Below, piece after piece: positions 24,532 to 35,295 of a stretch of 64,000 bases of DNA. Under the pieces are notes generated by a model. That model saw only the letters and a list, made by a program, of their open reading frames with translations, did not search any database and was not told the origin of the DNA. This DNA comes from Salvia splendens (taxonomy: Eukaryota > Streptophyta > Magnoliopsida > Lamiales > Lamiaceae): NCBI RefSeq assembly GCF_004379255.2, contig NC_056039.1, positions 30,641,883-30,705,882 of the forward strand. Direction: 5' to 3'. Made by a program: the position numbers and the translations under genes. Position 1 is the stretch's first letter, and each line of letters begins with the position of its first letter.

Positions 24532-25190
24532 TGATGGAGTACGTACTAAACAAGCCCAACAGCAGTAAAGCCCATCAGCCTAAAGCCCAAGAAAGAGTAT
24601 CAGTTCGGCATGACTAAAGAGTATCAGTCCGGCATGACTAAAGAGTTCGGCCCCAGCCTACAGCTCGGTAAAAGCCAACCAATCAAACTCTGCTCTCAGG
24701 TCGGCATCAAGCTCTACTCTCAGATCGGCAAAAGCTGCTCGGCAATAATTCAGCAGTTCGGTCTCAGTATTCGACCGAACTAGGAGATAGTGGACTCATG
24801 CAGGATTTCCACCTCCACTACACCCACGATCTATTTAGTGGTGTCAAGCAGTCATTAACTCATGCAGGATGGTGGACCCATGCAAGATCGCCACGATCTC
24901 CACGACATCCACTACCTAGTAAATGGTGCTGCATGCCACGATCTTGGTTCAATGTATAAATAGAACCTAGATCAGATAGATAAAGAAGTTCTAAAGAAGC
25001 TCTCTAGAGATAAAATATCAAAGAGCAAGTCTGTATTGTAAGCTGTAGAAAACAGATCAAGCAATACAACTCTGCCCTCTTTTCTTCCCGTGGACGTAGA
25101 TTTACCTCAGTAAATCGAACCACGTAAATCTCTGTGTCGTGATCTGCATTTTCCTGCATTCATCACCATCAAAAATTCGCCAAACCATCA
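24532..25190 (+). repeat. 5' LTR of the gypsy element
   Basis: 659 bp, TG...CA. TATAAATA at 24955-24962 is the likely promoter for the genomic RNA. Confidence 0.96.
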
Positions 25191-25191
25191 C

Positions 25192-25207
25192 TGGCGCCGT
25201 CTGTGGG
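25192..25207 (+). promoter_or_regulatory. Primer-binding site of the gypsy element
   Basis: TGGCGCCGTCTGTGGG, the usual plant gypsy primer site, one base downstream of the 5' LTR. Confidence 0.85.
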
Positions 25208-25266
25208 AAACAGAGAACCAAATTTGTGATAAAGCGAATTTTTGACCCTTTTTCCACCCCAAAAAA

Positions 25267-27345
25267 ATGCATACCAGATCACATAACACCCATAATACCG
25301 TTCGTGATAACCGTGAGGAAGCTAGTCCAGCTCGCAGGTCTGAAAAACGGCCTCGGGAGACATCTACCTCCGGTTCTCACGAAGAAGGAACAAGCCACTC
25401 CAGGAGTCATCGCACCGAGTCTTCCCAGCAGCCCGATTTAAATGAAGCTGTCAAGCTGTTCTTGGCCGAGAAGCAGGAGGAGTTCTTAACCTTCCTGCAG
25501 AAGAGCCAACAGCCGGAGAAGACAACGGCGGATTCTCCCTCCTCATCCAGACATGAAAGTCACTACCGCAGTAGTGACGTGTCTTCCAGGAGAAAGAATC
25601 CTCAACCCCGACATGTTCCTGTTCCTCCTCGGTACCGGAACCACAGGAGAACTCCATCTCCTCCGTACCGAAGAGATGTCGGGTTCGCCATGTACGGAGC
25701 ATTAAAGACTCCGTTCTCGGACGATATCACCCGAACTCCTTTGCCGCGGAACTACCGGACACCGTCAATGACTTATGACGGGCTAGTGGATCCTCATGAC
25801 TTCTTGGGATGCTATCAATATAATATGGCGAACCAGGGTCTCAATGAGGTCCATATGTGCAAGCTGTTCCCCGAGCTGCTCATCGGGAACGCCAGAAGGT
25901 GGTTCGACAGCCTTCCTCAAGGCAGCATTAGATCCTACCGAGATCTAATGGATGCTTTCCACAGGAGGTTCTTTCAGAAAGCGGAAACCCGAATTACTTC
26001 GGCTCAGCTGCTTTCTATACGTCAAGGTCGCGACGAAAAGATCAGCGACTTCCTGACGAGATTCCATAAGGAATGCCTACAAGTAGATAATCTCAATGAT
26101 CTACTTGTCATTTCGGCATTCCAAAATGGAATCCTGCCCGGAGCTCTCTACAGAAAGCTCGTGGAGTGCGGTCCGCAAACAGCTCAAGAAATGTGGGACA
26201 TTGCGGACCAGTTTTCCCGTGCGGATGAGGCAGACCGTCGAAAACGGTCTTTAGACAGCTCATCCCGAGAAGAGAAAAAGAAGCCCGATCAAAGCGGCCA
26301 GGTGCTTCCTCGCCGAACTCCTTTTGAAAGAATTCAAAGGGCACCGGTACAAGGCAGATTGGGGCCACGTCTCAATCCTGAGAAGCCGCCCGCTCAGTTC
26401 GTACCATTAAACAAGTCAAGAGCGGAAATTTTCGAACTACATTCCGATATGTTCGAAAAACCAAAGCGGATGACGAAATCAGCCGCGCGGCGACCTCAGG
26501 ATCAATATTGCTCCTTCCATCAAGCCCACGGTCACGATACCGAGGAGTGCCGAAATTTGGCTGCAGGTATTGATGTTCTTGTGAAAACAGGAACGTTAAA
26601 AAAATACCAAAGCAAGCAGCCGAAAAAGAACAAAAGACAGAGAGGTGCGAACTGCAATCCTCAGGATCCGAAAAGGCATGAGGATCCCGAAGACGACGAC
26701 GAGCCGCAATATGATGGAGTAATCCAGACTATTGATGCTCTCCCTGCCGGGAAGACTAAGTCGTCCCTAAAAGCAGAACGCAGAGGTTCCAATCAAGAGG
26801 AGCCAACACATAAAAGGCTGAAGAAAGACGAAGTGATTACATTTTCAGATGCCGATCCCGTCCCAGCCATCTCTCCTCACCAAGACGCTATTGTCATTCA
26901 AGCCGGAGTGGCAAACAAACTGATCCACAGAGTATTTGTGGATACAGGAGCGTCAGTCAGCATTCTTTTTAAAGAATGTTTCGATAAAATGGAAGTGGAT
27001 CCAGCTCGGCTCAGTCCGGCTCCACTTCCTCTGAAAAGTTTCGCCCAGGAGGACACCCGCCCTGAAGGTATTATCAGCCTTCCGATCACGGTGGGAAAAG
27101 CGCCTACAAGCTCCAATACGATGATCGAGTTCTTTGTGGTGAAAGCTCGGTCCCCGTACAACATCATCCTGGGGAGAGACTGGCTCAACACAGTTCGGGC
27201 CGTTTGCTCTACTTATCACCTCACCATCAAGATCCCCACTAAAGGTGGGATAGCGGTCATCCGAGGTGATCAAAAGAGAGCAAAAGAATGTCTGCAGATT
27301 GCGCTTAAAAGTGCCGAACAATCAGTTCGGCACCATCAAGCATAG
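25267..27345 (+). CDS. Gypsy gag-protease polyprotein (ORF1)
   Basis: A 692-aa frame. It forms the virus-like particle and matures it. The N-terminal ~150 residues are basic and Ser/Arg-rich. The retrotransposon gag domain follows (about 165-300; LFPELLIGNARRWFDSLPQG and RRFFQKAETRITSAQLLSIR). A knuckle of CHHC rather than CCHC form, CSFHQAHGHDTEEC, sits near 412. The aspartic protease lies at the C-terminus (about 545-660; VFVDTGASVSILF and NIILGRDWL). The frame ends in UAG (27343-27345) followed by CAA UCA, a leaky TMV-type context, and the same frame stays open into ORF2. Confidence 0.93.
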   Translation: MHTRSHNTHNTVRDNREEASPARRSEKRPRETSTSGSHEEGTSHSRSHRTESSQQPDLNEAVKLFLAEKQEEFLTFLQKSQQPEKTTADSPSSSRHESHYRSSDVSSRRKNPQPRHVPVPPRYRNHRRTPSPPYRRDVGFAMYGALKTPFSDDITRTPLPRNYRTPSMTYDGLVDPHDFLGCYQYNMANQGLNEVHMCKLFPELLIGNARRWFDSLPQGSIRSYRDLMDAFHRRFFQKAETRITSAQLLSIRQGRDEKISDFLTRFHKECLQVDNLNDLLVISAFQNGILPGALYRKLVECGPQTAQEMWDIADQFSRADEADRRKRSLDSSSREEKKKPDQSGQVLPRRTPFERIQRAPVQGRLGPRLNPEKPPAQFVPLNKSRAEIFELHSDMFEKPKRMTKSAARRPQDQYCSFHQAHGHDTEECRNLAAGIDVLVKTGTLKKYQSKQPKKNKRQRGANCNPQDPKRHEDPEDDDEPQYDGVIQTIDALPAGKTKSSLKAERRGSNQEEPTHKRLKKDEVITFSDADPVPAISPHQDAIVIQAGVANKLIHRVFVDTGASVSILFKECFDKMEVDPARLSPAPLPLKSFAQEDTRPEGIISLPITVGKAPTSSNTMIEFFVVKARSPYNIILGRDWLNTVRAVCSTYHLTIKIPTKGGIAVIRGDQKRAKECLQIALKSAEQSVRHHQA

Positions 27346-27378
27346 CAATCACAGCAACCGGAGTCAGAGGCAAGCGAG

Positions 27379-30300
27379 ATGACCGAAGTCACTTCAGAGC
27401 CGAACTCAATGACCGTTCAGTTATACGAAGATGATCCATCCAGAACGGTCAAGATCGGCTTCGCAGGAACGCCTCTACTCTGGGAAAAGACCATTCAGCT
27501 CCTCAAGGAGTACAAAGATGTCTTTGCATGGTCTCCGTTGGACATGACCGGAGTGCCCCCCGAGGTAATCACTCATCGGTTAAATATTGATCCTTCAATC
27601 CGGCCAGTAAAACAGAAGCAAAGACTCTTTGCGGCAGAAAGAAGCCAAGTCATCCATGACGAAGTCCGCCAATTACTAAAAGCGGATGTACTATTCGAGG
27701 TGAAATATCCTTCTTGGGTGGCCAATCCTGTGATGATCAAGAAAAAAGAAGGAGGATGGCGGATGTGCATAGATTTTACCGATCTAAACAAGCACTGTCC
27801 TAAAGATTGCTATCCCCTTCCGAATATAGATAAAAAAGTAGAAGCTTTGATCGGCTTCGAAATTTTCTGTTTTCTTGATTTATACAAAGGATATCACCAA
27901 GTGTTGATGGATGAGAGTGACGCTCCGAAAACAGCTTTCATTACCGATTTCGGCATTTTCGCTTATAAAAAGATGCCATTCGGTTTAAAGAATGCCGGAG
28001 CCACTTATCAAAGGATGGTAGACAAGCTTTTTCGGCACCTAATCGGAAAACAGGTTGAAGTGTATGTCGACGACATAGTTGTCAAAAGCAAAAGCACTTC
28101 GGAGTACGAAGACAACCTCAAATCCACTCTCAACGTGCTCCGAAAAGCCAACCTCAAACTCAACCCCCAAAAATGTACCTTTTTGGTAGATTCGGGAAAA
28201 TTTCTGGGTTGTTGGGTTTCAAAGGACGGACTCAAGGCAAATCCCTCAAAAGTTCAAGTTATTCAGAACATGGCGATGCCGAAGTCCATACACGATGTGC
28301 AAAGACTAACTGGATGTCTAGCCGCATTGAATAGATTCCTTTCCCAAGCAGCCGAAAAGCAACTGCCGTTCTTCAAAGTGTTAAAAAAGGCACCAAAGTT
28401 TGAATGGGGAGCCGAGCAGAAAAAGACTTTTGACGAGCTCAAAAGTTATTTAGCCGAGCTTCCAATTCTCTCTGCTCCAACAGATGCCGAAGTGATTTTC
28501 TTATACTTAGCGGCATCCGATCAAACCATTAGCGCGGTGCTTGTACGAGAAGAAGGCCTAAAGCAGTTTCCCATCTACTTTACAAGCCGAGCATTAAGAG
28601 GTCCAGAAACAAGGTATCAACCTCTGGAAAAAATTGCTCTGGCGTTAGTAAATGCAGCAAGGAGACTGCGGCCATACTTCTATGCTCACAAGGTATGCGT
28701 CTTAACCGATCTGCCTCTTCGGCAAGTTTTGACCAAGCCAGAAGCATCAGGCAGAATCGCCAAATGGGCCATAGAGCTGGGAGAACACTCAATCGAGTAC
28801 CTACCTCGGAAAGCCATCAAGGGACAAGCCTTGGCAGATTTTCTTGCAGAGGCCAAGTTCGATCAAGCAATCCCTGTCATTGCCGAACAGAAAAATTCTG
28901 CCAATGCCGAACTAGCACAGCCCTTGGAACCCGAAGAAGAGCCGCCGGACTGCTGGAGCGGATTCGTAGATGGAGCCTCGAATAAAACGGGAAGTGGAGC
29001 TGGTATTCTGCTTATCGCTCCCGATGGACACGAGGTAACCTATTCACTTCGGTTCTCATTCCCAACCACTAATAACGAAGCCGAATACGAAGCCCTCCTT
29101 GCCGGACTCCAGCTAGCGCAAAGTCTATGTATCAAGTCTCTCAAAATCCATTGTGATTCACAAGTCATAGTGAATCACATGTTGGGTACAAGTGAAGCCC
29201 GTGATGAGAGGATGAGGAAATATTTAGACAAAGCGCAAAGCATTAGCCGAAGTTTCTCTTATTTTCGGATAATCCGCATTCCCAGAGCAGAAAACAGCCG
29301 AGCAGATACTTTAAGTAAGTTAGCCGCATGTCCAAGCTCAAAGGTGGAGGAATTGATGCATCGAAGCATTGATGAAGCTGAGGTACACTCAGTAACCAGC
29401 TCGCCGAACTGGATGACGCCGATCTTACAGTATCTAGATCAAGGACAACTGCCCGAGGACAAGAGAGAAGCTCGGAAAATCACATGCCGAGCACTTCGGT
29501 ACGAACTTCATGGAGGAGTCTTATACAGAAAGTCCTACCTTCAGCCGTTATTACGATGTATAGGGCCAGAAGAGACGGACTACATCCTCAGAGAAGTTCA
29601 TGAAGGATCGTGCGGCAGCCACATCGGAGCTAGAGCTTTAGCTAAAAAAGTTCTAAGATGGGGATATTATTGGCCAACCTTGGTACAAGAAGCAGTGCAG
29701 CTCGTCAAGACATGCCCGAAGTGCCAAATCCATGCAAATATCCCAAGGATGCCGCAGACCGATCTATCCACTATGCAAAGCCCTTGGCCTTTTATGCAAT
29801 GGGGTATAGACATAGTAGGACCACTACCACAAGCTCCTCGGCAAATAAAATTCCTAATCGTTGCCGTGGACTATTTTACGAAGTGGGTGGAAGCTGAACC
29901 ATTAGCTACGATAACGAGCTCGAAGGCATTGGATTTCGTCTGGAAGAACATAGTGTGCCGATTTGGCATACCCCACATCCTCATCTCGGATAACGGGACT
30001 CAGTTCACCGACAAGACGTTCAAGAATTGGTGCCAAGAGCTGAAAATTCAACAGCGGTTCACTTCGGTCTCTCATCCACAAGCAAACGGACAAACGGAGG
30101 TAACAAATCGTATCCTGGTGAAAGGGTTAAAAGCTCGGTTAGAACAAGCCAAAGGACAATGGGTAGAAAATCTCCCTCAAGTCCTATGGTCCTACCGAAC
30201 TACACCCACAACCTCCAACGGTGAAACTCCGTACAGTCTTGTGTACGGCACTGAAGCCGTGATTCCGGTGGAGATCGGCATACCCAGTCCCCGAACTCTA

Positions 30301-30642
30301 AATTTCTCAGCAGAAATGAATGACGACGGACTGAGAGCCGAGCTAGATCTTGCCGAAGAAAGAAGAGAATTGGCATGCATAAAAGCAGCCAAGTACAAGG
30401 AGCAAGTAGCCCGGTATTACAACCAAAGGGTGAAGAAGCTGCAATTTCAAGTGGGAGATCTCGTCTTGAGAAACAACGAAGTAAGCCGAGCAGAAAAGCT
30501 GGGCAAGCTCGAACCCACATGGGAAGGTCCGTATCGGGTGTCAGAAGTCCTCGGCAAAGGGTCTTACAAATTAGCTCACATGTCAGGAGAACAGGTACCC
30601 CGAACATGGCACATTTCCAACCTCAAGAAGTTCCATTTGTAA
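27379..30642 (+). CDS. Gypsy pol polyprotein: RT, RNase H, archaeal-type RNase H, integrase (ORF2)
   Basis: A 1087-aa frame in the same phase as ORF1, separated by one stop codon and 11 sense codons. Reverse transcriptase: FCFLDLYKGYHQ near 165 and YVDDIVVKS near 228. First RNase H around 360-480. A second, archaeal-type RNase H around 525-650 (FVDGASNKTGSGAG, NNEAEYEALL, IHCDSQ, SRADTLSK), with its acidic residues present. Integrase with an HHCC zinc motif (about 740-785, ending CPKC), then the D,D,E core (WGIDIVGPLP, SDNGTQF, QANGQTEV). No chromodomain. No disabling mutation seen. The ATG at 27379 may never be used if synthesis depends on readthrough of the UAG. Confidence 0.94.
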   Translation: MTEVTSEPNSMTVQLYEDDPSRTVKIGFAGTPLLWEKTIQLLKEYKDVFAWSPLDMTGVPPEVITHRLNIDPSIRPVKQKQRLFAAERSQVIHDEVRQLLKADVLFEVKYPSWVANPVMIKKKEGGWRMCIDFTDLNKHCPKDCYPLPNIDKKVEALIGFEIFCFLDLYKGYHQVLMDESDAPKTAFITDFGIFAYKKMPFGLKNAGATYQRMVDKLFRHLIGKQVEVYVDDIVVKSKSTSEYEDNLKSTLNVLRKANLKLNPQKCTFLVDSGKFLGCWVSKDGLKANPSKVQVIQNMAMPKSIHDVQRLTGCLAALNRFLSQAAEKQLPFFKVLKKAPKFEWGAEQKKTFDELKSYLAELPILSAPTDAEVIFLYLAASDQTISAVLVREEGLKQFPIYFTSRALRGPETRYQPLEKIALALVNAARRLRPYFYAHKVCVLTDLPLRQVLTKPEASGRIAKWAIELGEHSIEYLPRKAIKGQALADFLAEAKFDQAIPVIAEQKNSANAELAQPLEPEEEPPDCWSGFVDGASNKTGSGAGILLIAPDGHEVTYSLRFSFPTTNNEAEYEALLAGLQLAQSLCIKSLKIHCDSQVIVNHMLGTSEARDERMRKYLDKAQSISRSFSYFRIIRIPRAENSRADTLSKLAACPSSKVEELMHRSIDEAEVHSVTSSPNWMTPILQYLDQGQLPEDKREARKITCRALRYELHGGVLYRKSYLQPLLRCIGPEETDYILREVHEGSCGSHIGARALAKKVLRWGYYWPTLVQEAVQLVKTCPKCQIHANIPRMPQTDLSTMQSPWPFMQWGIDIVGPLPQAPRQIKFLIVAVDYFTKWVEAEPLATITSSKALDFVWKNIVCRFGIPHILISDNGTQFTDKTFKNWCQELKIQQRFTSVSHPQANGQTEVTNRILVKGLKARLEQAKGQWVENLPQVLWSYRTTPTTSNGETPYSLVYGTEAVIPVEIGIPSPRTLNFSAEMNDDGLRAELDLAEERRELACIKAAKYKEQVARYYNQRVKKLQFQVGDLVLRNNEVSRAEKLGKLEPTWEGPYRVSEVLGKGSYKLAHMSGEQVPRTWHISNLKKFHL

Positions 30643-31286
30643 GAGACAGTCCGGTCAGTCAGTCTTGAGTCCTGTTCGGTCAATGTGCTTTCTTTGGTTT
30701 GCTTGGTCTTTGTTTGTCTCTGTGCGTTTTGTCTGTGTGTTTTGTCTGTCTCTGTGCGTGTCGTCTCTTACAAATGTTACTGAGGTATCTTGTTCTTCGA
30801 AGGCTGATCCCCTTCTTAGAACATATACAAGCCAACGATTGTGAGTCAAAGCTTCTAAAGAGGATACAAGACCACAATTCAGCTTAAACAAGCAGTTCGT
30901 CTGAAACGAACTGCAATAAGCCAACGATTGTGAAGTCCAAGCTTCTAAAGAGGATACAAGACCACAATTCAGCTTAAGAATCAAGCACTTCGTCTGAAAC
31001 GAACTGCAACAAAAGTCCGATTCACGCGATAAAACTTGCCTGAATTAGGACAAGGGAAAGTCCGATCCACGCGATAAAACTCGCCGAATTAGGACAAGGG
31101 AAAGTCCGATCCCCAAATTAGGACAACGGAAAGTCCGATCCGAGCGATAAAACTCGCCAAATTAGGACACAAACCAAGTCCGGTCAAAGAAGAGTTCACT
31201 TCATAAGACCGAGGACAAACATCAACTTACCCCGTACCTTTATCCAGAATGCCGAAGTGATTCACTTCGCTTTTCGGGGGGGGTAG
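30643..31286 (+). repeat. Gypsy 3' non-coding region with two tandem arrays
   Basis: Between pol and the 3' LTR: two ~90-bp units (30828-31010; each with GCCAACGATTGTGA, TTCTAAAGAGGATACAAGAC and a hairpin AGTTCGTctgaaACGAACT), then about four ~46-bp units (31013-31190; AAGTCCGATYCACGCGATAA and AATTAGGACAAGG), one shortened. The region ends at the polypurine tract. Confidence 0.88.
31275..31286 (+). promoter_or_regulatory. Polypurine tract of the gypsy element
   Basis: CGGGGGGGGTAG directly before the 3' LTR, primer for plus-strand DNA synthesis. Confidence 0.8.
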
Positions 31287-31945
31287 TGATGGAGTACGTA
31301 CTAAACAAGCCCAACAGCAGTAAAGCCCATCAGCCTAAAGCCCAAGAAAGAGTATCAGTTCGGCATGACTAAAGAGTATCAGTCCGGCATGACTAAAGAG
31401 TTCGGCCCCAGCCTACAGCTCGGTAAAAGCCAACCAATCAAACTCTGCTCTCAGGTCGGCATCAAGCTCTACTCTCAGATCGGCAAAAGCTGCTCGGCAA
31501 TAATTCAGCAGTTCGGTCTCAGTATTCGACCGAACTAGGAGATAGTGGACTCATGCAGGATTTCCACCTCCACTACACCCACGATCTATTTAGTGGTGTC
31601 AAGCAGTCATTAACTCATGCAGGATGGTGGACCCATGCAAGATCGCCACGATCTCCACGACATCCACTACCTAGTAAATGGTGCTGCATGCCACGATCTT
31701 GGTTCAATGTATAAATAGAACCTAGATCAGATAGATAAAGAAGTTCTAAAGAAGCTCTCTAGAGATAAAATATCAAAGAGCAAGTCTGTATTGTAAGCTG
31801 TAGAAAACAGATCAAGCAATACAACTCTGCCCTCTTTTCTTCCCGTGGACGTAGATTTACCTCAGTAAATCGAACCACGTAAATCTCTGTGTCGTGATCT
31901 GCATTTTCCTGCATTCATCACCATCAAAAATTCGCCAAACCATCA
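31287..31945 (+). repeat. 3' LTR of the gypsy element
   Basis: 659 bp. I read no difference from the 5' LTR over its whole length. Confidence 0.96.
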
Positions 31946-31950
31946 CTACC

Positions 31951-33376
31951 GAGTCTCATAAAATTTACCAATTAATTTATGCTAACCGCGGGGTGTTAAA
32001 GCTTGATCTGTAAAGTTTCCTCGCTTAATCAAACTGTTTTAATGGGAGAGGAGAAGAGAAAGAGAGAGTGGGGTAGAAAGAATGAGATTATGATAATGAA
32101 AGTGGGAAGAAACAGGCTGAAAATGGGTTGGTCACAAAATACAGTCTGAAATATTGTTGCTCTATGCCTTAAAGTTTGTGAAAGGCCTCGTGATTGGGTC
32201 CCACAAAGATTCAATCTTCAAACTTTTGATCAACACTCACCAGCCACACTTAGTGTGTTACAAATTTAATCTTATTATACATAAATGTTAGTAAAGCCTT
32301 AATTAATTACGAATATATCATCATTGCTTCAGCTATAATACTAGTAGTATTGGACCACTAGTACTTGTAGCAAGTAGGTTTCAAGATCGCAATTGCTTTT
32401 TTCAATCTTTCTTCACTCTTTGCTCTTTTAATATGCATTCTTTTGTTCAAGCTTTTCAATATTTAAGCATGCTAAAGTTTATTCAGATTATAGATTTTGC
32501 AAAAATCCAGAACTTGATTATTTGGATTAAGATAATATGTCATCATATATAGTCTTAGGTTTTTGAGGTCTAACAAATTAACAACATCAGACCTAAAACT
32601 CGAGTAGAACAAGTATACAAATGCATTCATAAAACTATATACACACGCAAATTTATGTGACACTGTAATTTCTACAAAAAAAATAGACATTTAAGTAAAG
32701 TACGATCGGGACCTCTACCAAAAATATTCAAGTAGTAACATTTTTCTGTAGTTTGGCTTTAAGTTATGGCATCCAATCAATTCAGACACTCGACATTATA
32801 CCATATGTGATTAATGGCAAGCATTTTGATTAAGAGATTGCACTTTGTTCAATCTCAAAATTGCGTTATTCCGACAAGCATCATGAGTTGGGAAATCAAC
32901 GTTACACCATTAACGTTGTATAATTGCACTACTTTTTTGCAGGTGGATAATGATTATACAAAAATATAAATGTAAATAACGATCACATATTTTTTATTTT
33001 ATTTTAAACAGAATCAACAAACGAATGACTGCAAATACTGGAAAAGCACATGTTTTATCGTTAATTACTAAAAAAATTGAAATAAAGCTAATAATTGTCG
33101 TTTCTTTTTCATAGAATGACCTAACACCTGTTTAGAAAGTGGAAAGAATACACTTTCCCTTAAAATTTAATTAGGTTGCGGCCATAATTAAAAGGGGTGA
33201 GCTACATTAACCTCTTTCATATTTACAGCAATTCACAAATATTTAAACAGGCTAAATTTGATGTAAAAAAAAGTCCAACGTGTATTACATAGATAAGTTG
33301 ATATTGTATATATTACGACTTGACGGCTGTCAACTAATTGTGCCTTTAATTTTAGAGGTTAATTTATTTTGGCTTT
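31951..33376. other. AT-rich intergenic spacer
   Basis: Non-coding sequence downstream of the gypsy insertion. No recognisable gene or RNA. Confidence 0.6.
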
Positions 33377-33762
33377 AGGGGTAAATTGTCAAATAAATAA
33401 CAAAATCTATTAAATTATGACTCAACCTATATTTTTTAAAATCTGAAAAAAAAATAACGGAAGACAAAGTTTTCTCAATTATCCCATCTTTTTTTGGAAA
33501 ATTTCGCACTGATTTAGCAGCCAGGTTAAAAACATGTGTACAAATATCATTTCAAACTTAACTTTTTAGACAATGTGGTTTCGCTCAACGTCGTTTTATC
33601 CACATGTTTTAAATCAGTTGTCATATCAACGTGTAATCCTCAAATGGAAGGATAATATAATTAAGAAAATTTCATCTTAGTAATTTATTTTTCAGATTTT
33701 GAAAAGGATAGGATAACCATGCTTCGACCTTCTTTCGCGATTTATTTGGCAATTTGCCCTAG
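33377..33762. mobile_element. TIR MITE, AGGGYAAATTGYCAAATAAAT ends
   Basis: About 385 bp with inverted ends: left TTAGGGGTAAATTGTCAAAT, right on the minus strand CTAGGGCAAATTGCCAAATA. The class of end is common in plant MITEs of Mutator type. A target duplication is not clear. Confidence 0.55.
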
Positions 33763-35295
33763 TTTTTTATACAAACATATTTCAGATAAGTATTCAATTA
33801 TAGTAATTATTTCGTATGTGGTATATTACGGATACTTATGCAACTTGCTCATTAATTAATTATGGTAATTATTCCAGTTTCCACCAATATATAAATGCTT
33901 GCATGCTTTGATTAATGAAGAATAGCCCAAATTTGGGATAATGTCGTACTCTCAATAGCGAGGTTTATCATAACATCTTTAACTTAAAGATTAACCAGTG
34001 CAACAGTTAATTTACTAATATATAATTACATTTATTTACCATCATTTTATGTTTGTGCTTTACTTAAACAAAACGTTGAAAATAGTTGGTCGTGTCTTGT
34101 TATAGCAGATAAGTACAACTACTTTCGATAATCATATAATTACTGGTGCTTGATACTACAACTATAGGATTATGCAACTCCAAAAGATTGGCTAGTCCCA
34201 TTGTTTCCAAAAAATGCGAAATTCTTATCTAATTCTATTTTTCTGAATGCAGTAAAATTTACTGTGACTTCATACGTTCAGTTTAATGATTTTATTATCT
34301 TTAATTTTAACAAAAAAATGTGTTTTTTAAATCAATTAGCCGAGAAAAGTAGCCAAGTATTCATCACAGCTCTTAATTTACTGCAGGGGATCTTTTGAAT
34401 TTTACTACTCGTACCCTGTTTGATTTTATAACTTTATCAGTATTGTAATTGAGATATTGTAAATCAGTAGCACACAACAGTTAATACTACAATTTTGATA
34501 TTATTTCATAATTAATCTGTAATAAATACTCCATAGATTAGGTGGTAAGTAGTTATTTTAGTGTACTTGAATTAACTTGACTGATCAATATTGTTATAAT
34601 GAGACATCATATAAGTTGGGAAGTGCAGAGTGCACGATTATTTGAATTCATTATGATTAGACGTGGGTTCGGGGGCAGCGCCCCCGAGTAGCGGGGTCCA
34701 AGGGGCGGCAACCCCTGGCTAGAGTCGAGCTGTTGTGTAGAAAATTCATCCGGAAATATAATTTCTGATTGTCGAATGACTAATTTGCAATATAATCGGG
34801 TAATTTCTAGTTTAATCTCTTTAACTTGGGCTTTTTTAGGATATGGAACAATAATGTAGAGGTGGAGGAAGTAATAGTAATTTTTTGTGATCTCGCTTGA
34901 TTTATTACATTATCAAACTTTCATAAGTTAACCAATTCTTGTAAGACCTCATTTCTCGTACTAATATTCTCTCTTATAAAAAATCTAAATAAAACACACG
35001 AATCGTTGAAATTGTTTGACTCACAATTCAACGTAGCTATATAACAGTCGATTGGAAAATCAAGACTATATTTTATAATTAATATTTTTTAAACTACGAA
35101 TTCTTTGGCTGTACCTGAAATTGTTAATTACAAATCCAATACATTAATTGTCACAAAATTACAAGCCGCAAATTCCAACATATCTGTCGGCCGCAGTCTT
35201 CCAGGAAGTAGTGGAGTCTGATGCCATCTTCTTTGGTCGGGACTATATACTCAATAAATTAACTAATACTACTACATTTACAAATTACAATAATT
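33763..35295. other. AT-rich intergenic spacer with a GC-rich hairpin pair
   Basis: Non-coding. The only strong structure is the pair of GC-rich hairpins at 34670-34718. The rest shows nothing I can support. Confidence 0.6.
34670..34718. repeat. Two consecutive GC-rich hairpins
   Basis: First stem CGGGGGC-AGC-GCCCCCG at 34670-34686; second CCAAGGGG-CGGCAA-CCCCTGG at 34698-34718. They stand out in AT-rich spacer. Similar hairpins occur in LTRs of some plant retroelements, so this may be an LTR relic (inference). Confidence 0.7.

Larger units (their letters stand above)
24532..31945 (+). mobile_element. Complete Ty3/gypsy (Tat lineage) LTR retrotransposon
   Basis: A 7414-bp element with 659-bp LTRs (TGATGG...CCATCA) and a 5-bp target duplication CTACC at 24527-24531 and 31946-31950. 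Primer-binding site TGGCGCCGTCTGTGGG starts at 25192, one base after the 5' LTR. A G-rich polypurine tract (31275-31286) precedes the 3' LTR. Order is gag-protease, stop, RT-RNaseH-archaeal-type RNaseH-integrase. The second RNase H places it in the Tat branch of plant non-chromoviruses. Both LTRs have the same length and read as identical, so insertion is recent. Confidence 0.96.
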
